A DNA stretch of 64,000 nt. Source: Chloroflexota bacterium. GTDB lineage: Bacteria; Chloroflexota; Anaerolineae; UBA4142. Location: contig JACRBM010000066.1 of assembly GCA_016219275.1 (NCBI GenBank), positions 24,035 through 88,034 of the forward strand, written 5' to 3'. The first letter of the stretch is position 1. Every line of letters begins with the position of its first letter. Positions 1-7,536 of the stretch are shown piece after piece. The translations under genes and the position numbers were made by a program. Below the pieces are notes generated by a model. The model was given only the letters and a program-made list of their open reading frames with translations. It was not told the DNA's origin and did not search any database.

Positions 1-77
1 TCATCAGCCCAACCCGTTCGCCCCGGCAATTCGCCGCTTGCAGCGGAAAACCGGACCACCAATAATTGCGCGCTTGA

Positions 78-215
78 CTAACAGCGAATCTGACCACAAG
101 ACGCGATTTCTGTTGCGACGACAGCCAGCGTCCGAGTTGCAAAAAGGATCATGGTGATCAGCCAGACCGTACGCGGCGAGTTCAACCATGTATAGGCACA
201 CTTGAAGTAATTCAT
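78..215 (-). CDS. possible small membrane peptide (45 aa)
   Basis: A 45-codon reading frame whose ATG at 215 sits 8 nt after a good GGAGG Shine-Dalgarno sequence (226-230 on the complement). Residues about 17-38 are hydrophobic enough for one membrane segment. It lies downstream of, and on the same strand as, the large regulator gene, but a strong intrinsic terminator separates them, so it would need its own promoter. I do not recognise a family. The ribosome-binding site is the main support; it could be a chance frame. Confidence 0.3.
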   Translation of the reverse strand: MNYFKCAYTWLNSPRTVWLITMILFATRTLAVVATEIASCGQIRC

Positions 216-291
216 TTGGATGTCCTCCGAATTCATTTTTCGGAGGCATCCTACAAAAACCTTGTTTCCAAATTGTTGACAAGATAGGCAC

Positions 292-324
292 AAAAAAAGA
301 GTGGACTGTCTTCACAGTCCACTC
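292..324 (-). terminator. intrinsic terminator of the BTAD regulator gene
   Basis: A perfect 11-bp stem (299-309 with 314-324, 4-nt loop) is followed on the minus strand by a run of seven T (292-298). It lies about 50 nt past the stop codon of the regulator gene. Confidence 0.9.
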
Positions 325-372
325 CACACACGTTCGTCGAATTTACTTGGCGCGTTTACAAATCAACCTCAC

Positions 373-3300
373 TCAGCGATTCATTTTGAGGATGTCCTCG
401 TAGAGCGATTGGATGTCGCGCCCAGGTTGCATGTTCATTTCCTCATGAAGGAGTTGTTTCAGCTTTTCGTAAAGGGCAATTGCCGCCGCGCGGTCACCCA
501 TCGAGACGTACGTCTCCATCGCACGTTTCCACGCGGTTTCCAAGAATGGCTCCACTTCGGTTGTTTTCAAAAACGTAGAGAGCGCAGAACCCAGGTCGCC
601 GACTTCCAAATATGCCTCACCTAATGGCATCAGCGCCTCGTTATACACAAGCTTCAATCGTTCGCGTTCGTTGAGTGCCCAATGCGCGTCCAGGCGTTCC
701 AGATATGGGCCGCGATACAATTCCAAGATCGGCTGCAAGCGCGCGATACGAGCTTGGGCGCTGAGCGCCAGATGCGCATGCGCCAAACCGCGTTCCAACT
801 CTTGGACATCGTACCATTGATTCTCCGGTGCCAGCACGTATTGACCATTGACGAGTTGCACCGGACAAATCGCTTTACGAATCCGCGACACCGCAATGCG
901 CAGCGCACCGTCGGCGCGTTCGGCGGACCAATCAGGCCAAATGAGATCGGCAATTTCCTCTCGCCGCGCGCCTTGCGGTAAACGGCTGAGGAGAAAGAAG
1001 AACACGTCTCTGACTTGAGTACGGATTTGCACAACTTCCGAACCGTCGACGACGATCTCTTCCTGTCCCAGAGTCCGAATGGTAAGCGAAGGAACATTTG
1101 TCGTGGTCGAGTCCGGCTCGGCGATCAGAATCGGCTGCATTTGTCCAAAAATCCGTTTGAAGCGTCGCCCGATGGGTTTCAGTCCGCTGGCAAATCGCAA
1201 CGTGTCGATCGTCTGCCGACCTTCCACTGCTAAAAAGTGATCGTACCCCAAGGTTTCGACCAGGGCATCCACTTGGATCAGATGACGTTTAGCTTCATCC
1301 TCACGCTTTTGAATGCGACAGAGATGCGCGAAATGATATTCCGCCACAGCTTCCAAATGCTTGTTCCCAGCGCGCCGAAAGGACTGGGCGGCAGCGTCAA
1401 CCAATTTGTAAGCCGATTTGAATGCTCTTCGGTCACTTGCCAATAATCCCTGGGACAACTTCAACTGCCCGCGTGCTACAAGCGATTTGAGATCGATTCC
1501 TTCGGCTGCCAATTGAAACCACTCGCGCGCGCGTTCGGGCGAACCCAGCAGACGTTGCATGTGTCCGAGAGCCACGCGATTGTAAAAGATGAGCTGTGCT
1601 TCTTGCCCCATTTCAGCGGCTCGCAAACTTTCTGTATAGAACTCCATGGCGCGAGCATATTGACCCTGGTCGCGCCACAGATCGCCCAACGACGAAAGAA
1701 CCGCAGCTTCAATTCTCGCCCAGCCGCCCTGCCTTGCCTTGACCAGCGCGTCTTGGAGAACGTGTTCCGCCGCCTCGATTTCGCCTCTGAAGAGATAAGC
1801 CATCCCGAGGTTGTTGAGTGTGTTTGCCGCGGCATTGGAATCGTCCAGGCGTTCCCATAAAGCCAATGCTTCTTTATAGCGGTCGATGGCTTCGGCGATG
1901 CGACCGCTTGCCCGCGCTACAATCCCCAAATCGGAATTCACGTTCGCTTGACTGACTAAATCATCGCCGACCTGGAAAAGTATGCGCGCTTGTTTCAAGT
2001 CGGCGTACGCTTCCTTTAGTTTTCCAAGATGATATTTCGCTAGACCGCGCAAATGCAGACTCGCCGCATGCAAATGCTCGCGTGCCGGGCGATTCCTGAC
2101 CTTGCCGAGTAACGCCACAAGCTTTCGACTTTCGGCGATGCACTCGCGATAGCGACCCAGGAATCGCAAAACGGTGGCTTTGAACACGAGCTTGTCGCCG
2201 GCGGAAGCATAGTCGCCGGCCCGGCGAAAACCCCGGATGGCTTGATCGAAGAGCAGCACGGCTTGTTCCTGCTCGCCCTGAGCCATACAAATTTTCCCTT
2301 TGAGGCTCAACAAATGCGGATTCGCCAATACCTTGCTTTCCGGCAAGATTTGAACCCAATGCGTCGACCTGGCAATGTCCGAGCGTTTGCGTAGCGACGC
2401 TTCGACGGATTGCAAAATCACAATCGCTTCTTCGGTACGTCCGAGAGCAAGATAGATTTCGACAGCGCGATCCCATTGTCCCTGCTGTTCGTTCAGCCGG
2501 GCACACGCCAATTCAAGTTGTTCAAACCAAGCCGGGTGTTCGCTCTTCAAACGCGTACGCAAAAAATCGCGGAGGAGCGGATGATAGACAAACAGATCAT
2601 TTGCTCCCTCCAAGCGCGTAAGGAAGAGTTGTTGCTCCCACACGATTTCCAAATAGGTTTTCGAGTCAGCTAACCCAGGGAGCTGGTCGAGAAGGTCCGG
2701 CGAGAGTGGCTCGAGCACCGCGGAGCCAAGCATGAAACGACGCACCTCCTCCGGTTGGCGCGCCAAGATTTGTTCGGCGAAATAGTCAAATAAGGAGCCG
2801 GTGATTTCCGGCGCGGTCAACACATCTTCCACGAGGGAACGCCAACCGGCGCGTTGTCCCATCAACAACAACGCCGTGATCCATCCAGCCGTGATTTGCG
2901 CTAGCTCTTGAGCGCGGGACGTAGGAACCGTCAGTCCATAGTTTTGTTGAACGAACGCTTGTATCTCCGGCGCGGTGAAGCACAACTCGTTGATTCCGAT
3001 TCCATCTATCTGCCCGCGCGCACGCATCAAGATTTCGTCGGGCAAGTCGACGAGCACCCGCGAGTTGATGAAGAAATGACAATCCTCGGCAGCGTATCGA
3101 ATGAGCCACGCGATCAGTTGACCGATCATTTCATTTTCGATCACGTGACAATCGTCCAAGACCATAACGACATGATCGGGCAAACGAGCCAGCTCATTTG
3201 CCAGCAGAACGACGATGGATTGCAGAGATTCTTTAGTCTCTCTGGATTGCTCCAACGCCGCCAGCGCCTGAGCGCCGAACTTGGGAAAATGAACTCGAAT

Positions 3301-3564
3301 CGCTTCGACGAGGTACGCCAGAAAGACATGCGGGGTGTTGTCGAACTCATCGAGGGTGAGCCACGCAACGGGGAAATCAACTTCATGCGCCCAGTCCACG
3401 AGCAGACTGGTCTTACCATAACCTGCCGGCGCAGAAATCAGGAAAACCTGTTTGTCGACTTGAGCGTGGAGGTGATCGATCAAACGCGGACGGCGCAATA
3501 GTTCGCGTCGGCGTTGAGGAAGACGAGTCTTGGCAATGGCTAAAGATGACGTGCGTCGAGTCAT
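373..3564 (-). CDS. MalT-like ATPase transcriptional regulator with TPR and BTAD domains (1063 aa)
   Basis: A giant STAND/LuxR-MalT-type regulator. Near the N-terminus it has a P-loop (SAPAGYGKTSLL, residues about 44-55), then a Walker B stretch (VVMVLDDCH, about residue 150). A long helical middle contains TPR-like repeats (roughly residues 370-800). The C-terminal 230 residues combine a winged-helix OmpR/SARP-like domain with a bacterial transcriptional activator (BTAD) TPR domain. This resembles the Chloroflexota/actinobacterial class in which nucleotide-dependent oligomerisation couples ligand sensing to activation. An upstream in-frame ATG at 3600 has no ribosome-binding site; the ATG at 3564 gives the family-typical start (short basic stretch, then RRPRLIDHL), so I prefer it. 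It is monocistronic with a strong terminator. The target is unknown. Confidence 0.85.
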   Translation of the reverse strand: MTRRTSSLAIAKTRLPQRRRELLRRPRLIDHLHAQVDKQVFLISAPAGYGKTSLLVDWAHEVDFPVAWLTLDEFDNTPHVFLAYLVEAIRVHFPKFGAQALAALEQSRETKESLQSIVVLLANELARLPDHVVMVLDDCHVIENEMIGQLIAWLIRYAAEDCHFFINSRVLVDLPDEILMRARGQIDGIGINELCFTAPEIQAFVQQNYGLTVPTSRAQELAQITAGWITALLLMGQRAGWRSLVEDVLTAPEITGSLFDYFAEQILARQPEEVRRFMLGSAVLEPLSPDLLDQLPGLADSKTYLEIVWEQQLFLTRLEGANDLFVYHPLLRDFLRTRLKSEHPAWFEQLELACARLNEQQGQWDRAVEIYLALGRTEEAIVILQSVEASLRKRSDIARSTHWVQILPESKVLANPHLLSLKGKICMAQGEQEQAVLLFDQAIRGFRRAGDYASAGDKLVFKATVLRFLGRYRECIAESRKLVALLGKVRNRPAREHLHAASLHLRGLAKYHLGKLKEAYADLKQARILFQVGDDLVSQANVNSDLGIVARASGRIAEAIDRYKEALALWERLDDSNAAANTLNNLGMAYLFRGEIEAAEHVLQDALVKARQGGWARIEAAVLSSLGDLWRDQGQYARAMEFYTESLRAAEMGQEAQLIFYNRVALGHMQRLLGSPERAREWFQLAAEGIDLKSLVARGQLKLSQGLLASDRRAFKSAYKLVDAAAQSFRRAGNKHLEAVAEYHFAHLCRIQKREDEAKRHLIQVDALVETLGYDHFLAVEGRQTIDTLRFASGLKPIGRRFKRIFGQMQPILIAEPDSTTTNVPSLTIRTLGQEEIVVDGSEVVQIRTQVRDVFFFLLSRLPQGARREEIADLIWPDWSAERADGALRIAVSRIRKAICPVQLVNGQYVLAPENQWYDVQELERGLAHAHLALSAQARIARLQPILELYRGPYLERLDAHWALNERERLKLVYNEALMPLGEAYLEVGDLGSALSTFLKTTEVEPFLETAWKRAMETYVSMGDRAAAIALYEKLKQLLHEEMNMQPGRDIQSLYEDILKMNR

Positions 3565-3804
3565 TCCGCTCTCATTATCTAGGCATGGTTGCGCGGCCAT
3601 GAATAGGGAGAAGAACCAATCCAGGCAGCGGATGATCGTCGTGAGGGCATTGTGTCAATTCGCTCTTCTGGTTGAGAAGCCGCGCAATTATTTTCGTCAG
3701 AGCGCGATGAACAAAGAAAGAGGGTGATGCAGGGGTAGTCCGAATAGCAACAGCAGGAAAGCACACGTAAAAAACATTATAGCCCGGATAGTCATTTCGT
3801 CAAC

Positions 3805-3824
3805 GTTCCAACGCGTTCCAACGC
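3805..3824. repeat. two tandem 10-bp repeats, possible operator
   Basis: GTTCCAACGC occurs twice head to tail upstream of the large regulator gene (its start is at 3564). Spacing of one helical turn suits a dimeric regulator site, possibly autoregulation. Function is inference only. Confidence 0.3.
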
Positions 3825-3947
3825 GGAAATTTTACCAGTCGAGTAACCGCAGCCCCATCTAGTTAAGGCAATGGAGCACGAAATCAAAGGATTTTTCCAA
3901 AACAGGTCTTCCTTTCAGTCATTCTTCAGTTTTCTGTCAGAATCGCC

Positions 3948-3956
3948 TGCTATAAT
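3948..3956 (+). promoter_or_regulatory. extended -10 promoter for the Cas2-like gene
   Basis: TGCTATAAT is a consensus extended -10 element about 125 nt before the ATG at 4081. The -35 region 17 nt upstream is poor, as extended -10 promoters allow. Confidence 0.5.
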
Positions 3957-4080
3957 ATCTGCAAGAATTTCGCCTCATTCTGCCGTTGAGAGACTCGAAA
4001 TTCTCTCCATCTCGCGTGGCAACAAGCTAATCGCGAGTTATCCAACTATACGCCAATCTATCGAACTGAGAGAAGAAGAC

Positions 4081-4416
4081 ATGTCGGAAAAATTTCTAGT
4101 TGCCTGGGATTTCTCGAAAAAGGCAAATGCAACATTTTACAGAATCGTCAGGGACGAGTTCGGTACATCTCACCCCGGTGGCGCGTACGAAATGATTCAA
4201 CGCAGCGTCGCCATGTGCTGCGATGATTTTACGGCGAGTCGCATGGTCGCGTTAGCTGAATACTTTGGCGCGCAAGTGAGATACTTTGCGATTCGGCGAA
4301 CTGACCTCAATGGCGAAATGCTCGACAACGCGCGTGCGTTCGTGGATCGCATTCTACATCAGCGTCTCAGTCATCGCGGACGACGTCCTTCGGCGAAAGC
4401 CAGGAAACGAATTTAA
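4081..4416 (+). CDS. small protein with Cas2/VapD-like pattern (111 aa)
   Basis: The start at 4081 is preceded by GAGAGAAGAAGAC; the frame is open further upstream but that part looks non-coding. Predicted order is strand (KFLVAWDF), helix (ATFYRIVRDEFG), strand (IQRSVAMCCDD), helix (RMVALAEYFGA), strand (QVRYFAIRR), then a basic tail. The Asp ending the first strand and the Q-x-S-V motif opening the second are like Cas2 and VapD ferredoxin-fold nucleases. No CRISPR array or cas1 lies nearby, so if the fold is right this is a stand-alone member. It precedes a small ORF and a serine recombinase, which suggests it belongs to the mobile element. The family assignment is by pattern only. Confidence 0.5.
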   Translation: MSEKFLVAWDFSKKANATFYRIVRDEFGTSHPGGAYEMIQRSVAMCCDDFTASRMVALAEYFGAQVRYFAIRRTDLNGEMLDNARAFVDRILHQRLSHRGRRPSAKARKRI

Positions 4417-4474
4417 CGATGCAATTACATCTTTTTAAGTATGACCAATATTGATTGACCCAGGTGAGTGACTC

Positions 4475-4654
4475 GTGAAGAAAAAGAAAATCTTTCCCAT
4501 TCTCGATCCCGTCGTCGACGATCTCTGCGCTCTGCTCGCGCGTATCTACGCGAGCGACGCTGAATCAAAAAACGACGCAAATAGCAAAGATACGCCAGCA
4601 TCAGGCACATCTGTGTCTGATGAACCACCTACATCAAATCCACCTCAGTCGTAA
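4475..4654 (+). CDS. short hypothetical protein (59 aa)
   Basis: A GTG-initiated frame with an AGGTGAG Shine-Dalgarno sequence about 6 nt upstream. It has a lysine-rich start, a short amphipathic segment (VVDDLCALLARIYAS) and a Ser/Pro/Asp-rich disordered tail. It ends 27 nt before the serine recombinase start, so the two are probably co-transcribed. Family not recognised. Confidence 0.5.
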   Translation: MKKKKIFPILDPVVDDLCALLARIYASDAESKNDANSKDTPASGTSVSDEPPTSNPPQS

Positions 4655-4681
4655 ATCATTATCCAAGGGGAAGAATATCGA

Positions 4682-6187
4682 ATGGTTACTCAAGTCGCGC
4701 TTTATGCGCGCGTCAGCAGCGAACAACAAGTCGAAGGGTTTAGTATCGAGGCGCAGCTCCGCGCCATGCGCGAATTTGCCGCCGCGCAACATTGGACGAT
4801 CTTTCGGGAGTACGTCGACGAAGGTTATTCGGCGAGCACCGCCGAGCGTCCTCAATTCCAAATCCTGTTACGCGATGCGAGCGTGCGCCTTTTCGACGGT
4901 CTGCTCATTCACAAACTGGATCGCCTTTATCGCAATGTGAGCCAGCTCCTCGAAATGGTCGATACGCTGGAGAAACAAGGCATCGCCTTGATTTCCGTAC
5001 TCGAGCGCATCGATTTCAGCACGCCCTCCGGCAAAATGCTGCTCACCAACATCGGCATGATCAGCGAGTTTTACTTGAACAATTTGCGCGAAGAGACCGT
5101 CAAAGGCAAATACCAACGCGCGCTCTCGGGTCTATGGAATGGCGATATTCCTTACGGTTATTGCAAGGGCTTGTGCAGTCGCTGCGACGATCCCAATGGA
5201 AAAGGCTATTGTCCGGATTATGGACAGTCAGACAAGACCGTGGATCGTCGCTTGATCGCGCATCCCAAGGATAGCGTTGGGTTGAGTCTCGCATTCACCT
5301 GGCACTGCGCGGGCAAATTATCAGACCAAGACGTGACCGATCAACTCAATCGGTGTGGCTATCGCACGCGTTGTAAATTGACGAAGAAACCCGATCCCAT
5401 CCACCCCGGCGGCTCTAAACCGTTTTCGAAAGACACGGTTCGCGCGATGCTCAAGAATCAGTCCTATCTGGGTTTGGTGAAATACAAGGGGCAATTACTG
5501 CAAGGCACGCATCCGCCACTCATCACGCGCGAAATATTCGAACAGAGCCAGGAGGTACGCAAACGCTGGCATCGGAATGCATCGCAGCGACGAGCCGCGC
5601 CCAGGGTGTTCATGCTGACCGGCGTTTTGCGCTGCGCGTATTGCCATTTCCCGATGCGCGGTACGACCAATCCCGATGGCACACGCTACTATCGGGATAC
5701 GGCAAGGGAATACAGCAAGTTGTGTCCGCGTCACGGCATGTTGACAGCGGAAGAACTGGAGTTGGAGCTGCTGGATCAATTGCATCGCGTCCGCTTGCCG
5801 GACGTGTGGCGAGAGCGCATCATGCAATTGGCGACGGCTACACCGGAGCAATCCCAGCGCGAGGAAAAGCGACGTCTGCTCAATTCACAACTGGAGCGCC
5901 TGCAAAAGCTATTTGTGCAGGGCGATATGGCGGAAGAAGATTACGATAGGCGGCGCGAAAAGATTCGAAATGAGTTAGAAGAAATCCTCGCCCAGGAGCC
6001 TGCGATCATCAAGCAAGCGACGCGTGTGCCCAAACGATTGAGTAAATACATGGATAGCGCGAGCCCGCTTGATCGGAAACGGATTGTCGGTATGTTGTTG
6101 CGCTCGGTCCATGTGGGGAAGAATATTGAACGCATCGAACCGCGCAAGCCGTTCATGGAATTGTTTCCAGGAGATCGACGTACCTAG
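4682..6187 (+). CDS. large serine recombinase (501 aa)
   Basis: Site-specific DNA recombinase of the large serine integrase/TnpX class. The N-terminal resolvase domain (1-150) has the catalytic serine in YARVSSEQQ (Ser12) and the LDRLYRN catalytic arginine region. A recombinase domain follows (about 170-300), then a zinc-ribbon region (CAYCHFPMRG, with later LCPRHG), then a coiled coil (about 390-440). Length fits the family. A GGGGAAG site precedes the ATG. It presumably moves the element that contains it. It differs clearly from the second large recombinase at 26.7 kb. Confidence 0.93.
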   Translation: MVTQVALYARVSSEQQVEGFSIEAQLRAMREFAAAQHWTIFREYVDEGYSASTAERPQFQILLRDASVRLFDGLLIHKLDRLYRNVSQLLEMVDTLEKQGIALISVLERIDFSTPSGKMLLTNIGMISEFYLNNLREETVKGKYQRALSGLWNGDIPYGYCKGLCSRCDDPNGKGYCPDYGQSDKTVDRRLIAHPKDSVGLSLAFTWHCAGKLSDQDVTDQLNRCGYRTRCKLTKKPDPIHPGGSKPFSKDTVRAMLKNQSYLGLVKYKGQLLQGTHPPLITREIFEQSQEVRKRWHRNASQRRAAPRVFMLTGVLRCAYCHFPMRGTTNPDGTRYYRDTAREYSKLCPRHGMLTAEELELELLDQLHRVRLPDVWRERIMQLATATPEQSQREEKRRLLNSQLERLQKLFVQGDMAEEDYDRRREKIRNELEEILAQEPAIIKQATRVPKRLSKYMDSASPLDRKRIVGMLLRSVHVGKNIERIEPRKPFMELFPGDRRT

Positions 6188-6255
6188 CGAATAATTCCAA
6201 ATCAACTTCAAGTGAGTGGAAGCGCACCTTTACAAACGAGAGAATCACACAAACT

Positions 6256-6284
6256 TTGCGCTGGCAGGACAAATGTTGTAGAAT
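6256..6284 (+). promoter_or_regulatory. candidate promoter for the HTH protein
   Basis: TTGCGC and TAGAAT with exactly 17 nt between them, 28 nt before the ATG at 6313. Confidence 0.4.
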
Positions 6285-6312
6285 CGATTCAAACCTGGGA
6301 GATTACAGATCG

Positions 6313-6531
6313 ATGGCTGAGGATTGGATCACAACACGCGAAGCGGTGAAATTGAGCCAGTATCATCCAGACCACATTCGTATACTAGTGAGAAGCCGCC
6401 GCATCAAAGCGCAAAAATTTGGCGAGGTTTGGCAGATTAGTCGGAAGAGTCTGCTGGCTTACTTGCAAGAACAAGAGAAGCGCGGCGAAAGGCGCGGGCG
6501 TAAGCCATTTGACCTGAGACGGAAAAGTTAG
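6313..6531 (+). CDS. excisionase-like helix-turn-helix protein (72 aa)
   Basis: A MerR/AlpA-type small DNA-binding protein (HTH_17 pattern): W-I-T-T-R-E-A-V-K-L at the N-terminus, then HIRILVRSRRIKAQKFGEVW with the typical 'wing' and a basic tail. Such proteins act as recombination directionality factors or regulators beside integrases. The start at 6313 follows GGGAG, and the frame upstream contains the putative promoter, so it is not coding. The -35 element of the next transcription unit lies inside the end of this gene. Confidence 0.75.
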   Translation: MAEDWITTREAVKLSQYHPDHIRILVRSRRIKAQKFGEVWQISRKSLLAYLQEQEKRGERRGRKPFDLRRKS

Positions 6532-6537
6532 TATAAT
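6509..6537 (+). promoter_or_regulatory. strong sigma70 promoter of structured RNA A
   Basis: TTGACC (6509-6514), 17-nt spacer, TATAAT (6532-6537). It starts a region with no coding frame but a conserved stem-loop and a terminator. Confidence 0.75.
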
Positions 6538-6543
6538 CGTGGC

Positions 6544-6698
6544 ATAAGATAATTTAATCCCAAAACATGCCGCGCAAATGTTACCAGCACTTGCACGGCA
6601 CTAACCCAACCCACCGAACGAGACGGCGGGCGGGCTGACCCTATTTTACCACAAACCAGGGCAACCTGCTAGAACGGCGGGCTGCCCTTTTCGTTTTC
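6544..6698 (+). ncRNA. candidate structured RNA A beside recombinase genes (~155 nt)
   Basis: Expected transcript between the promoter at 6509-6537 and the terminator at 6658-6698. Stem 1 pairs 6569-6580 with 6588-6599 around the 7-nt loop TTACCAG: four pairs, a C-A mismatch, four pairs, an A-C mismatch, two pairs. A second GC-rich hairpin follows (ACCG with CGG, about 6613-6626), then GGGCTGACCC and an A/T-rich single strand. The unit at 25.7 kb has the same order of parts with different stem bases. This is a de novo call; I cannot assign a known RNA family. Confidence 0.6.
6658..6698 (+). terminator. intrinsic terminator of structured RNA A
   Basis: AGGGCA (6658-6663) pairs with TGCCCT (6683-6688), with further inner GC pairs, followed by TTTTCGTTTT. 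Confidence 0.65.
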
Positions 6699-6804
6699 TC
6701 GTGGGGAGGTAAATCGGCAAGAGAAAATCTTGAAACGTTCCATATATTCAAGCAAGCCAGAACGCGAGTTTGCACAACAACCATGAGCAAAAGGAGCCAA
6801 TCAC

Positions 6805-7197
6805 ATGAAAGCTGTCATTTACGCGCGAACCGCCACGACAAAGCAGGTTCAACCTGATCACAACGTCAAAGCACAGATTTCCAAGTGCCGCAAGTATGCG
6901 AAAGAAAATGGTTTGGAGGTGGTAAAAGAGTTTGCCGATCCAGGACGTTCAGGCGCGACCTTGAATCGACCGGGATTGAACAAGATGCGCGAACTCGTCG
7001 CACGCGATTCCATCCGCGCAGTCGTGATCGCCGACCTCGCTCGCCTATCGCGCTCCTCGGCTGACCTGTCCGTTCTCGAAAGAGAGTTTGGTCAGCGGGG
7101 CGTAAGCATCGACTGCGTTACGCGCGGCATGTTCGATTCAATTTCAAAATCTATGCAAGCGCGGGGAACAAAGAAGACCAAGCGAACGTCGCGCTGA
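6805..7197 (+). CDS. stand-alone resolvase domain lacking the catalytic serine (130 aa)
   Basis: Only the N-terminal catalytic domain of a serine recombinase is present; there is no DNA-binding or recombinase domain. Alignment of YARTATTKQ with the YARVSSEQQ of the 4.7-kb gene puts alanine at the nucleophile position, while the later ADLARLSRSSADL segment with its conserved arginines is kept. The start is well supported by AAAGGAG. A strong terminator follows the stop. The frame is intact, so this looks like a retained inactive partner or regulator rather than decay, but that is inference. Cleavage by this protein is not expected. Confidence 0.8.
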   Translation: MKAVIYARTATTKQVQPDHNVKAQISKCRKYAKENGLEVVKEFADPGRSGATLNRPGLNKMRELVARDSIRAVVIADLARLSRSSADLSVLEREFGQRGVSIDCVTRGMFDSISKSMQARGTKKTKRTSR

Positions 7198-7253
7198 GAC
7201 ATCCGCTCGACTCATTCGCCGTTGTCGTCCCCGTTTCTCGAATCTCAACTGAC

Positions 7254-7294
7254 AAGCTCGCACCCGTGTGAAATGCACATGGGTGCGAGCTTTT
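7254..7294 (+). terminator. intrinsic terminator after the resolvase-domain gene
   Basis: A 12-bp stem AAGCTCGCACCC/GGGTGCGAGCTT (7254-7265 with 7281-7292), extended inward by GTG/CAC pairs and followed by TT. The T-run is short. Confidence 0.6.
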
Positions 7295-7455
7295 GCAACC
7301 TATGCTGTTTGAGCTTTGTTAGGGGAAGAGGAACTGGGTATGGACCTTCACCGATCTGATAGAAAATCGGTTGTGGGCACGAGTCATTTCCGTTTAATGG
7401 ATGAGCTCAGGCACGCCGCGGCTTGTCCATCGAGACCTGCTTGAATAACCGCTGC

Positions 7456-7519
7456 ACATAACCATTTCACGTCCCGATTCAAGGCCGCGAAGCGGCGTCG
7501 CCTGCAGTGCGTGTTGAGT
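7456..7519 (-). other. attC-like site after the nuclease-like gene
   Basis: On the minus strand ACTCAAC (fits RYYYAAC) opens and GTTATGT closes a 64-bp imperfect palindrome. Its centre is GCCGCTTCGCGGC (7484-7496), very like the core of known integron attC sites. It begins 18 nt past the stop codon of the minus-strand gene, where a cassette attC belongs. The closing box is not a perfect GTTRRRY. Confidence 0.55.
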
Positions 7520-7536
7520 GCGTGCGGGATTTTGGC

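Noticed and set aside
4081..4416. CRISPR-Cas locus around the Cas2-like gene
   Set aside because: No repeat-spacer array and no cas1 within several kilobases on either strand.
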